NCBI GenBank assembly: GCA_965370045.1
Contig: CBDUSI010000059.1
Coordinates: 1-27,742 of the forward strand
Reading direction: 5' to 3'
Source: CAZONU01 sp965370045
Lineage (GTDB): Bacteria > Planctomycetota > SZUA-567 > JAKLDR01
DNA: 27,742 nucleotides
Shown: positions 1-7,075 of the stretch, in pieces
How the letters are laid out: each line of letters starts with the position of its first letter
How positions within the stretch are numbered: position 1 is the stretch's first letter
The notes under the pieces: generated by a model
The model's input: the letters and a program-made list of their open reading frames with translations, nothing else
Told to the model about the DNA's origin: nothing
Databases searched by the model: none
Translations under genes and position numbers: made by a program

Positions 1-2
1 AG

Positions 3-74
3 TGGGGCCTGGTCACCGTCGTGAAGGTGGAGATCCCGCACGGGAAGGAAATCACGCTGACGCTGGCGCGCTGA
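3..74 (+). CDS. C-terminal end of an unidentified protein (partial)
   Basis: The frame starting at base 3 is open from the window edge and ends with TGA at 72-74, giving a 23-residue tail ending LTLAR. The residues (VTVVKVEIPHGKEITLTL) look like beta-strands. Too little is present to name a family. The codons are GC-rich at the third position like the neighbours, which supports a real gene end. About 125 bp of non-coding sequence separates it from the tRNA-proximal hairpin. Confidence 0.4.
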   Translation, partial: WGLVTVVKVEIPHGKEITLTLAR

Positions 75-201
75 CCCAGCCTGCCGACGATGGCTTCCCT
101 GGAAAGACCACTCTCCTCCACGATGCGCCCCTCCTCTGGCAATGTCCCACCGTGGGGAAACTGGGGAAGCTGGGGAAGGCACAGAGTCGTAACCCAAAGA
201 G

Positions 202-229
202 AAGCCCCAGGCCACCCAGCCTGGGGCTT
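202..229 (-). terminator. GC-rich hairpin downstream of tRNA-Arg
   Basis: A perfect 10-bp inverted repeat, AAGCCCCAGG / CCTGGGGCTT, with an 8-base loop lies 9 bp beyond the 3' end of the tRNA. On the tRNA strand it is followed only by CTCTTTGGG, so the T-tract is weak. It could end the tRNA transcript, or serve the gene ending at 74 from the other side. Confidence 0.5.
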
Positions 230-238
230 GATCTTCCT

Positions 239-315
239 TGGCAGGGCCGGCAGGACTTGAACCTGCGACCACCGGTTTAGAAAACCGGTGCTCTATCCGT
301 CTGAGCTACGGCCCC
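239..315 (-). tRNA. tRNA-Arg (anticodon TCT)
   Basis: On the minus strand the cloverleaf is complete. The 7-bp acceptor stem is GGGGCCG with CGGCCCT (a terminal G-U pair). The D arm is GCTC..GAGC. The anticodon stem is CCGGT/ACCGG with loop TTTCTAA, placing anticodon TCT at plus-strand 279-281. The T arm contains GGTTCAAGTCC. Discriminator G is followed by a genome-encoded CCA (plus-strand TGG at 239-241). It reads AGA codons, which are rare in these GC-rich genes. Confidence 0.97.
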
Positions 316-326
316 GCTCTCTACAG

Positions 327-355
327 AGCATAGCGCAAGAGGGGACCGGCTTCAA
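327..355 (-). promoter_or_regulatory. Promoter of tRNA-Arg
   Basis: On the minus strand TTGAAG (plus 350-355) and TATGCT (plus 327-332) are separated by exactly 17 bp. Transcription would start a few bases upstream of the tRNA 5' end at 315. The same TTGAAG -35 hexamer is used at 1805-1810 and 1875-1880. Confidence 0.7.
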
Positions 356-381
356 GACTTTCTTGCCGGCGGGAGCAAACC

Positions 382-1728
382 TCACTTGCGACGGCGCTTG
401 GTGAGGCCGGTCAGCACCCTGTCGACGATGTCCAGGGCGGCGTCGACCTCCGCCCGAGTGACCACCAGGCCGGGGCAGAAGCGAACCGTGTTCTCCCCGC
501 AGCCCAGGATCAGCAGGCCCTCGGCGAAGCAGGCATTGACCAACCGGTCTCGGAGCTTCTTGGCGGGCTTCTTCGACTTGCGGTCGGTGACCAGCTCCAC
601 GCCGCACATCAGGCCCAGCCCGCGCACGTCGCCGATGGCCGGGTGGCGCCCGGCGAGGTACTGCAGCCTCTCGAACAGGTGCCGGCCGACCTTGGCGGCG
701 TTGGCGGCCAGTTTCTTCTCGACGAGTTCGAGAGTGGTCAGCGCCGCGGCGCAGGAGACCGGGTTGCCGCCGAACGTCGAGGCATGAGACCCGCCCTTCC
801 AAGTCATGACGCTTTCCTTGGCGATCATCGCGCCGACGGGCATGCCGCTGGCCAGGCCCTTGGCCACGCAGACCACGTCGGGCTCCACCCCGGCCCAGTG
901 CTCCAGGGCGAACATCTTCCCGGTGCGGCCGATGCCCGACTGCACCTCGTCGGACACGTAAAGGATGCCGTACTTGTGGCAGAGCTTGAGCAGCCTCTGG
1001 TGGTAGCCCGGCGGGGGCACCACGTAGCCGCCCTCGCCCTGGATGGGCTCGACGAATATGGCGGCGACCTCCTCGGGCGGCACGGTGCGGGCGAAGAGCA
1101 CGTCCTCGATGTACTTCACGCAGTGGAAGTCGCACTCCGGCCAGGTGAGGTTGTAGGGGCAGCGGTAGCAGTAGGCGTAGGCCACGTGGTGGACCTCGGG
1201 CACCAGCGGGGCGAAGTGCGCGCGCTGGATGGCCTTGCTGCCGGTCAGGCTCATGGCCCCGAAGGTCCGGCCGTGGAAGGCGCCCAGGAAGGCGATGACC
1301 CGCGCGCGGCCCGTGTTGTAGCGCGCCAGCTTGAAGGCCGCCTCGATGCTCTCGGCGCCGCTGTTAGTGAACTGCACCCGGCGCTTGGAGCGACCCGGGA
1401 CCAGCTTGGCCAAGCGCTCGGCCAACTCGCTTTGCGGCTGGTAGTAGAAGTCGGTGCCGGACATATGCAGGAACTTGTCGGCCTGCTTCTTGATGGCCGC
1501 CACCACCTTGGGGTGACAGTGCCCCGCAGCGGTGACGGCAATGCCCGCGGTGAAATCCAGAAAGAGGTTGCCGTCGGGGTCCTCGACGGTCACGCCGCGC
1601 CCCTTGGCGATGACCAAAGGATAACCGCGGGTGTAGCTCGGCGAGGTGTACCTCTCGTCAAGCTTGATCACCTTGCGCGCCTTGGGACCGGGAAGCCGGG
1701 TCTTGATGTGGGGAGCTTTGCGTGCCAT
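382..1728 (-). CDS. Class III PLP-dependent aminotransferase (GABA/ornithine/lysine omega-aminotransferase type)
   Basis: This 448-residue enzyme belongs to the acetylornithine/4-aminobutyrate aminotransferase family, which moves a terminal amino group to 2-oxoglutarate and leaves an aldehyde. Visible fold-I landmarks are TNSGAESIEAA (residues 121-131), GAFHGRT (149-155), FVEPIQGEGG (225-234), SDEVQSGIGRTG (259-270) and the Schiff-base lysine K290 in VAKGLASGMPVGA. A cysteine cluster at 187-203 (C187, C190, C199, C203) is typical of the archaeal/thermophile-type branch, whose studied members act on ornithine, lysine or GABA. GGAG lies 6-7 bases before the ATG, confirming the start. It is transcribed away from the aldehyde dehydrogenase at 1943, which could oxidise its product. 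The exact substrate cannot be read from the sequence. Confidence 0.93.
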   Translation of the reverse strand: MARKAPHIKTRLPGPKARKVIKLDERYTSPSYTRGYPLVIAKGRGVTVEDPDGNLFLDFTAGIAVTAAGHCHPKVVAAIKKQADKFLHMSGTDFYYQPQSELAERLAKLVPGRSKRRVQFTNSGAESIEAAFKLARYNTGRARVIAFLGAFHGRTFGAMSLTGSKAIQRAHFAPLVPEVHHVAYAYCYRCPYNLTWPECDFHCVKYIEDVLFARTVPPEEVAAIFVEPIQGEGGYVVPPPGYHQRLLKLCHKYGILYVSDEVQSGIGRTGKMFALEHWAGVEPDVVCVAKGLASGMPVGAMIAKESVMTWKGGSHASTFGGNPVSCAAALTTLELVEKKLAANAAKVGRHLFERLQYLAGRHPAIGDVRGLGLMCGVELVTDRKSKKPAKKLRDRLVNACFAEGLLILGCGENTVRFCPGLVVTRAEVDAALDIVDRVLTGLTKRRRK

Positions 1729-1782
1729 GTGCGTCTCCGACAGAAGGGGCCGCGAACCATCGACCGAACCGCTAGCCAGTTG

Positions 1783-1810
1783 ATTATAACCGGCGCGGCG
1801 ACGGCTTCAA
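1783..1810 (-). promoter_or_regulatory. Promoter of the aminotransferase gene
   Basis: On the minus strand TTGAAG (plus 1805-1810) and a perfect TATAAT (plus 1783-1788) are spaced by 16 bp. The leader would be about 48 bases before the ATG at 1728. Confidence 0.75.
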
Positions 1811-1874
1811 GACTCGGAAAGTCGGCGCTGCGCCATCCCGCGCGGAGCGCTTGAGACCAGTCCAGTTTTGCACC

Positions 1875-1903
1875 TTGAAGGGGGACGCGCGCCTCCCGAT
1901 AAT
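1875..1903 (+). promoter_or_regulatory. Promoter of the eight-gene operon
   Basis: TTGAAG at 1875-1880 and GATAAT at 1898-1903 are separated by 17 bp. The start site would fall near 1910, about 33 bases before the ATG at 1943. It sits 65 bp from the opposing aminotransferase promoter, so one regulator could control both directions. No clear operator palindrome was seen. Confidence 0.7.
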
Positions 1904-1942
1904 CCGCCGGACCAGTTCTGCAAACTGCGGAGGGACAGGATC

Positions 1943-3448
1943 ATGACCGCCGAGTACCGGAACTTCATAAACGGCAAGTGGGTTCGCGCCAGGAGCGGGA
2001 AGACCACGGAGAACCGCAACCCGGCGGACCGCGACGACGTGATCGGCAAATTCCCGGCTTCCGAGGCGCGCGACGTTGACGCCGCCTGCCGCGCGGCCCG
2101 CAAGGCCTTCGCCTCCTGGCGGCTGGTGCCCGCGCCCAGGCGCGGCGAGATCATGTACAAGATCGGTACGCTGATGTGCGAGCGCAAGGAGGAGATCGCC
2201 CAGGCCCTGAGCCGCGAGATGGGCAAGGTGATCGCCGAGGGCCGCGGCGACGTGCAAGAGGGAATCGACACCGCCTTCTACGCCGCGGGCGAGGCCCGGC
2301 GGCTCTTCGGACAGACCACCACCTGCGAGATGCCCAACAAGTTCGCGATGAGCGTGCGCGTCCCGGTGGGGGTCTGCGCCACTATCTGTCCCTGGAACTT
2401 CCCGATGGCCATCCCCACCTGGAAGACGTTCCCGGCGCTGGTCGCCGGTAACACCGTGGTGCACAAGCCGGCCACCGAGACCCCGCTGACCTCGGTCAAG
2501 CTCTTCGAGGTGTTCGTCGAGGCGGGCCTGCCCAAGGGCGTGGTGAACCTGGTCTGCGGCTCGGGGCGGAAAGTGGGGCAGGCCCTGGCCGAGCACCCCG
2601 AAGTTAACGTGGTCAGCTTCACCGGCTCCACCGCAGTCGGCCGGCGGCTCAGCGAGGTCTGCGGGCGGAACCTGAAACGTCTCAGCCTCGAAATGGGCGG
2701 CAAGAACGCCGAACTGGTCATGAACGACGCGGACCTGAGCCTGGCCCTGGAGGGCGCGCTTTTCGGGGCGTTCGGGACCACCGGCCAGCGCTGCACGGCG
2801 ACCAGCCGCGTGATTCTCCACAAGAGAATCGCCAAGCGCTTCACCAGGATGCTGGTCGCCGCCGCGCGGAAGCTCAAGCTGGGCGACCCGCTGGACGAGA
2901 GCGTGGACGTGGGCCCGCTGATTAACGAGAGCCAGCTGAAGCGAGTGCACTCCTACATGGCGGTGGCCCGGCGCCAGGGGGCCAGGATTCTGTGCGGCGG
3001 CAAGCCGGTCAAGACCGGGAAGCTCTCCCGGGGCTGCTTCTACGCGCCGACGGTGCTGGGCGGGGTCAAGCCCAAGATGCGCGTGGCCAAGGAGGAGATC
3101 TTCGGCCCGGTGGTTTCGCTGATAGAAGTCGGCTCGCTGGAAGAGGGCATCGAGGTCCTCAACGACACGCAATACGGCCTGTCCAGCTCCATTTACACGC
3201 GCGACGTCAACGCGGCCTTCAAGGCCATGCGCGACTTCGACGCCGGGATAGTCTACGTCAACGGCCCGACCATCGGCGCGGAGATCGGCCTGCCCTTCGG
3301 GGGCACCAAGAACACCGGCAACGGCCACCGCGAGAGCGGCACGGCCGTCTACGACACCTACACCGAGTGGAAGAGCATCAACGTGGACTACTCCGGCCGG
3401 CTGCAGAAGGCCCAGATCGACACCGACGAGGTCACCAAGCTCGGCTGA
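1943..3448 (+). CDS. NAD(P)-dependent aldehyde dehydrogenase
   Basis: This 501-residue enzyme of the ALDH superfamily oxidises an aldehyde to the acid. The full catalytic set is present: PWNFP with N152, HKPATETP with K175, FTGSTAVG (227-234), LEMGGKN with general base E250, the nucleophile C284 in GQRCTATSR, and EEIFGP near residue 390. The closest recognisable relatives are semialdehyde dehydrogenases of the alpha-ketoglutaric / aminoadipic / glutamic semialdehyde type, rather than glyceraldehyde-3-phosphate or betaine enzymes. ATG 1943 is preferred over the upstream in-frame ATG at 1868 because GGAGGGACAGG precedes it and the promoter -10 lies at 1898. It is the first gene of the operon, and the next gene follows after 33 bp. 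Substrate assignment is inferred from context. Confidence 0.92.
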   Translation: MTAEYRNFINGKWVRARSGKTTENRNPADRDDVIGKFPASEARDVDAACRAARKAFASWRLVPAPRRGEIMYKIGTLMCERKEEIAQALSREMGKVIAEGRGDVQEGIDTAFYAAGEARRLFGQTTTCEMPNKFAMSVRVPVGVCATICPWNFPMAIPTWKTFPALVAGNTVVHKPATETPLTSVKLFEVFVEAGLPKGVVNLVCGSGRKVGQALAEHPEVNVVSFTGSTAVGRRLSEVCGRNLKRLSLEMGGKNAELVMNDADLSLALEGALFGAFGTTGQRCTATSRVILHKRIAKRFTRMLVAAARKLKLGDPLDESVDVGPLINESQLKRVHSYMAVARRQGARILCGGKPVKTGKLSRGCFYAPTVLGGVKPKMRVAKEEIFGPVVSLIEVGSLEEGIEVLNDTQYGLSSSIYTRDVNAAFKAMRDFDAGIVYVNGPTIGAEIGLPFGGTKNTGNGHRESGTAVYDTYTEWKSINVDYSGRLQKAQIDTDEVTKLG

Positions 3449-3481
3449 CCGCCCCGACGCTCCCTGCCCGAGGAGACGAAG

Positions 3482-4666
3482 ATGGCCAAACACACAGTGG
3501 TAACCATGCCCGGCGACGGCATCGGCAACGTCGTCCTGCCCGAGGCGCTGCGCGTCCTGGGGGCCGCGGGGTTCGACGCCGAGTACGTCGAGGCCGAAAT
3601 AGGCTGGGAGTGCTGGTGCCAACGCGGCAACCCCCTGCCTGAACGGACGCTGGAGCTCCTCGAAAAGCATCGCGTGGGGCTCTTCGGGGCGATCACCTCC
3701 AAGCCCCGCGACGCCGCCGCCGCGGAACTGGCCCCGGAGCTCCAAGGCAAGGGCCACGTCTACTACAGCCCCATCGTGGGCCTGCGCCAGCACTTCACGC
3801 TGGACATCTCAATACGCCCCTGCCCGTCCTTCCCGGGCAACCCGCTCAACTTCGTGCGCCGGGCCGCCGACGGCTCGACCGAAGAGCCCAAAGTGGATGC
3901 GGTCATCTTCCGGCAGAACACCGAAGGGCTCTACGGGGGCGTAGAGTGGACCGACCCGCCCGACGAGGTCCGCAAGGCCCTCGAAACCCACAAGAAGATG
4001 GCCGCCTTCAAGGACGTGCCCTCCGCGGACCTGGCAATATCCACGCGGATATTCACTCGGGGCGCCTGCCGGCGGATCGTGGGGGCCGCCTTCAAGCACG
4101 CCGCCGAGCACGGCTACAAGTCCGTCACCGTCTGCGAGAAGCCCAACGTCATCCGCGAGACCAGCGGCATGATGCGCGCCGAGGCCCGCGAAGCGCAGAA
4201 GAAGCACCCCGGCGTCGATCTCTGGGAGACCAACATCGACGCGCAGATGATGTGGCTGACCAAGAACCCCGAGAACTACGGGGTGCTGGTCAGCGGCAAC
4301 ATGTTCGGGGACATCGTCTCGGACGGGTTTGCCGGCCTGGTCGGCGGGCTGGGCTTCGCGGCCAGCGCCAACATCGGCGACTCCTGCGCGGTATTCGAGC
4401 CGACGCACGGTTCGGCGCCCAAGTACGCCGGGTACCAGGAATCCATCGTCAACCCGGCGGCCATGGTCCTCAGCGCCTGCATGATGCTCGAACACCTCGG
4501 CGAGAAGGCCATTGCGGGCAAGATCACCGCGGCCATCGCCAAGGTCATCGCCGCGGGCCAGGTGCGCACCTATGACATGTTGAGGATGAAGGGCTCGCCC
4601 GACGTGCTCAAGAAGGGCGCGGCCTCGACGCAGGAGATGACCGACGCGATAATCGCCGCGCTGTAA
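3482..4666 (+). CDS. Isocitrate/homoisocitrate-type dehydrogenase (NADP-type residues)
   Basis: This 394-residue beta-decarboxylating dehydrogenase has GDGIG at the N-terminus. Substrate-site residues that align with E. coli Icd are S96 (S113), R102 (R119), R112 (R129), R144 (R153) and Y151 (Y160). K220 and the aspartates around 253-281 are also in place. N115 of Icd is replaced by Ile98, in SPIVGLR, which should change the pocket for the substrate side chain. The cofactor residues K314-Y315 (HGSAPKYAG), Y364 and R368 (TYDMLR) are those of NADP-dependent Icd, not the D-I pair of NAD enzymes. It could therefore run as an NADPH-dependent reductive carboxylase. AGGAGACGAAG precedes the ATG, and the HD gene follows after 12 bp. 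Isocitrate, homoisocitrate or a related substrate are all possible. Confidence 0.9.
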   Translation: MAKHTVVTMPGDGIGNVVLPEALRVLGAAGFDAEYVEAEIGWECWCQRGNPLPERTLELLEKHRVGLFGAITSKPRDAAAAELAPELQGKGHVYYSPIVGLRQHFTLDISIRPCPSFPGNPLNFVRRAADGSTEEPKVDAVIFRQNTEGLYGGVEWTDPPDEVRKALETHKKMAAFKDVPSADLAISTRIFTRGACRRIVGAAFKHAAEHGYKSVTVCEKPNVIRETSGMMRAEAREAQKKHPGVDLWETNIDAQMMWLTKNPENYGVLVSGNMFGDIVSDGFAGLVGGLGFAASANIGDSCAVFEPTHGSAPKYAGYQESIVNPAAMVLSACMMLEHLGEKAIAGKITAAIAKVIAAGQVRTYDMLRMKGSPDVLKKGAASTQEMTDAIIAAL

Positions 4667-4678
4667 CGGAGGCAGAAC

Positions 4679-5260
4679 ATGATCAGCGCCAAGGACGTAA
4701 ACGGGCTCTTCGGCGACTTCCTGTCGGAAATCAAGGACGCCGCGCTACGTGAGAAGGTCGCCGCCACCTGGGTCGCGGGCTGTGAGCAGGGCGGCTGGCA
4801 ATCGGTTGACGACTTGAAGAAGATGCCCTTCACCCTGCTCACCGACTGCCAGGGATTGAGTTTCATCGAGCACACCCGCGCGGTCACCGCCGGGGCGCTG
4901 GGCCTGGCCAACGCCCAGAAGGAGAACTACGCGAAGGCGCCGTATGCCATCAACTTCGACTACCTGACCGCCGGCGGTTTGCTCCACGACGTCGGCAAAC
5001 TGCTGGAAACCGAGCCCGACGGCTCCGGCGGCTGGCGCAAGAGCCACGCCGGGCGCTGCGCGCGCCACCCGGTAAGCGGGGCGGTCTTGGCCGCCGCGGC
5101 CGGGCTGCCCCAGGAGGTGATCAACATCATCATCTGCCACGCCGCCGAGGGCGCCGGCCGGCCGCAGCGTCCCGAGGCGGTGCTGGTCCACCAGGCGGAC
5201 TTCGCCACCTTCAACCCGCTGGTCATGTTGAAGAAGGGCGACCTGATCACGGAGGGGTGA
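4679..5260 (+). CDS. HD-domain metal-dependent phosphohydrolase-like protein
   Basis: This 193-residue protein keeps the HD-domain metal ligands H65 (FIEHTRA), H103-D104 (GLLHDVGK) and D174 (HQADF), with extra histidines H130 and H154 that suit the longer HD variants. HD proteins hydrolyse phosphate esters or nucleotides, but the substrate is not predictable here. The gene has its own GGAGG site. It lies 12 bp after the dehydrogenase gene, and its stop codon overlaps the next start (TGATG), so it is firmly inside a metabolic operon. That is an odd place for a generic nucleotidase and suggests a role in repair, signalling or removal of a phosphorylated side product of this pathway. Confidence 0.85.
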   Translation: MISAKDVNGLFGDFLSEIKDAALREKVAATWVAGCEQGGWQSVDDLKKMPFTLLTDCQGLSFIEHTRAVTAGALGLANAQKENYAKAPYAINFDYLTAGGLLHDVGKLLETEPDGSGGWRKSHAGRCARHPVSGAVLAAAAGLPQEVINIIICHAAEGAGRPQRPEAVLVHQADFATFNPLVMLKKGDLITEG

Positions 5261-7071
5261 TGGGCGCGACCCTCATCGAGAAAATACTGGCGGCGCACTC
5301 CGGGCGCGAGTCGGTCCGACCCGGGGAGATAATCGAGCTCCAGATAGACGCGCGCGTCGCCCGCGACTTCGGCGGGGCCAACGTCGTCGAAAACCTGCGC
5401 GCGGCGGGACTCTCGGTGGCCGACCCCGCGCGGACCTTCTTCACGTTCGACTGCAACCCCACCGGCTCCGACCAGAAGTACGCGGCCAACCAGCAGCTCT
5501 GCCGGGTCTATGCCGCCGAGCAGGGCGTGACCGTCTTCGACATCGACCGGGGCATCGGCACGCACACGGCCGTCGAGGAGGGCCTGATCTGGCCGGGCGG
5601 AACGCTGGTCTCGACAGACAGCCACGCCAACATCATGGGGGCCATCGGCGCCTTCGGGCAGGGCATGGGCGACGTGGACATCGCCGGGGCCTTCGCCCGC
5701 GGGAGCGTCTGGTTCAAGGTGCCGCCGACTGTCAGGATAACGCTTAACGGAAAGCCCGGCCCGCAGACCACGGCCAAGGACCTGACCCTGGCCGTGCTCC
5801 GGGAGTTGGGTGCCAAGGGGCTGCTGGGCTCGGCCGCGGAGATGTATGGCGGGGCAGTCGAAGCGCTGGACATCGCCGCTCGGCTCACCCTGGCCTCGAT
5901 GTGCACGGAGATGGGCGGGATCATCGCGCTGATTCCGCCCAGCCAAGAGGTCACAGCCTACTGCCGGGCGCGAGCGCCGCAGAGCTTCGAGCCGGTCTTC
6001 GCGGATTCCGATGCCCAGTACGCGAGCGAGGTCTCCGTCAACGTCGAGGGACTCAGTCCGCTCTGCGCGCGGCCGGGCCACCCCGACGACGTGGTCGCGG
6101 TGAAGGAGCTCGACCCCACCCGCGTTGACTCGGCCTTCATCGGGTCGTGCACCAACGGGCGCATCGAGGACCTGCGCGCCGCTGCCGAAGTCCTGCGCGG
6201 GCGGAGCGTAGCTCCCGGCGTCGTCCTCAAGATCGTCCCGGCTACCGACGCAGTCTGGCGCGCGTGCCTCGACGAGGGGCTGATGGCGGTCTTCAAGGAG
6301 GCCGGCGCGCTGGTCGGCAACGCCGGCTGCGCGGGCTGCGCCGCCGGGCAGATCGGCCAGAACGGCCCCGGCGAGGTCACCGTTTCCAGCGGCAACCGCA
6401 ACTTCCCCGGCAAGCAGGGCAAGGGCGAGGTGTACCTGGCCAGCCCCGAGACCGCCGCGGCCTCGGCGGTGGCCGGAGTGCTGGTTACCAAAACTCAACT
6501 TGAATCGGGGAACATCCCCCAGCGGCCCGGGCGCCCGCCCGTCAAGGACGTCGCCACCGCGCCCGCCGCGAAGCAGGCCGCCAGGCCCGAGACGCTCACC
6601 GGCCGCGCCTGGGTAGTGGATGTGGAAAGCATCGACACGGACATGATCTATCACAACCGGCACCTCACCGAAACCGACCCGGCGAAGATGGGCCAGTACG
6701 CCTTCGGCAACCTGCCCGGCTGGGAGGACTTCCCGCAGAGGGCCGCGCCCGGAGACATCGTGGTAACCGGGGCCAACTTCGGCTGCGGCTCCAGCCGCCA
6801 GCAGGCGGTGGACTGCTTCAAGTCTCTCGGCGTGGCGGCGCTGGTGGCCCGCTCCTTCGGGGCAATTTACGAGCGCAACGCGATCAACAACGCCTTCCCG
6901 GCGCTGGCCCTGGATTGGAAGCCCGGCGAGATCGAAACCGGCGACCAGCTGGAGTTGAATCTGGCCTCCGGCGAGGTGAAGAACGTTACGAAGAAGACAA
7001 CGCTCCGCGCGCGGCCCATGTCGGAAGTCGAGATGGACATCTACCGCCGCGGCGGGCTGCTCGGGGGGTGA
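5260..7071 (+). CDS. Fused aconitase-family (de)hydratase: catalytic plus swivel domains in one chain
   Basis: This 603-residue protein joins a LeuC-like part (about 1-410) to a LeuD-like swivel domain (about 446-603) through a Pro/Ala-rich linker (412-445). The 4Fe-4S ligands are C297 (GSCTNGR), C357 and C360 (GCAGC). STDSHANIMG (118-127) and GANFGCGSSRQQ (504-515) are the substrate-site motifs. It belongs to the aconitase/homoaconitase/isopropylmalate isomerase superfamily, which moves a hydroxyl group between neighbouring carbons of a tricarboxylate by dehydration and rehydration. At 603 residues it is shorter than the classical 850-900-residue AcnA/AcnB. ATG 5260 overlaps the HD stop codon and is better placed after GGAGG (5251-5255) than GTG 5257. 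A second complete isomerase follows 4 bp downstream, so the two may share the job or act on different acids. Confidence 0.9.
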   Translation: MGATLIEKILAAHSGRESVRPGEIIELQIDARVARDFGGANVVENLRAAGLSVADPARTFFTFDCNPTGSDQKYAANQQLCRVYAAEQGVTVFDIDRGIGTHTAVEEGLIWPGGTLVSTDSHANIMGAIGAFGQGMGDVDIAGAFARGSVWFKVPPTVRITLNGKPGPQTTAKDLTLAVLRELGAKGLLGSAAEMYGGAVEALDIAARLTLASMCTEMGGIIALIPPSQEVTAYCRARAPQSFEPVFADSDAQYASEVSVNVEGLSPLCARPGHPDDVVAVKELDPTRVDSAFIGSCTNGRIEDLRAAAEVLRGRSVAPGVVLKIVPATDAVWRACLDEGLMAVFKEAGALVGNAGCAGCAAGQIGQNGPGEVTVSSGNRNFPGKQGKGEVYLASPETAAASAVAGVLVTKTQLESGNIPQRPGRPPVKDVATAPAAKQAARPETLTGRAWVVDVESIDTDMIYHNRHLTETDPAKMGQYAFGNLPGWEDFPQRAAPGDIVVTGANFGCGSSRQQAVDCFKSLGVAALVARSFGAIYERNAINNAFPALALDWKPGEIETGDQLELNLASGEVKNVTKKTTLRARPMSEVEMDIYRRGGLLGG

Positions 7072-7075
7072 ACGC

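Noticed and set aside
2..280. Open frame across the left end
   Set aside because: It runs through the hairpin and into the tRNA; another frame gives a compact C-terminal tail ending at 74.
643..1854. Long open frame opposite the aminotransferase gene
   Set aside because: It is an antisense shadow of a well-supported enzyme, with no family motifs; long antisense frames are expected at this GC content.
1729..1942. Riboswitch in the divergent region
   Set aside because: Leaders of only about 33 and 48 bases remain after the promoters are placed, too short for known riboswitches.
1784..3793. 669-codon open frame opposite aldehyde dehydrogenase
   Set aside because: It is antisense to conserved ALDH and dehydrogenase motifs, and its sequence is Gly/Ala/Val/His/Asp-rich shadow peptide.
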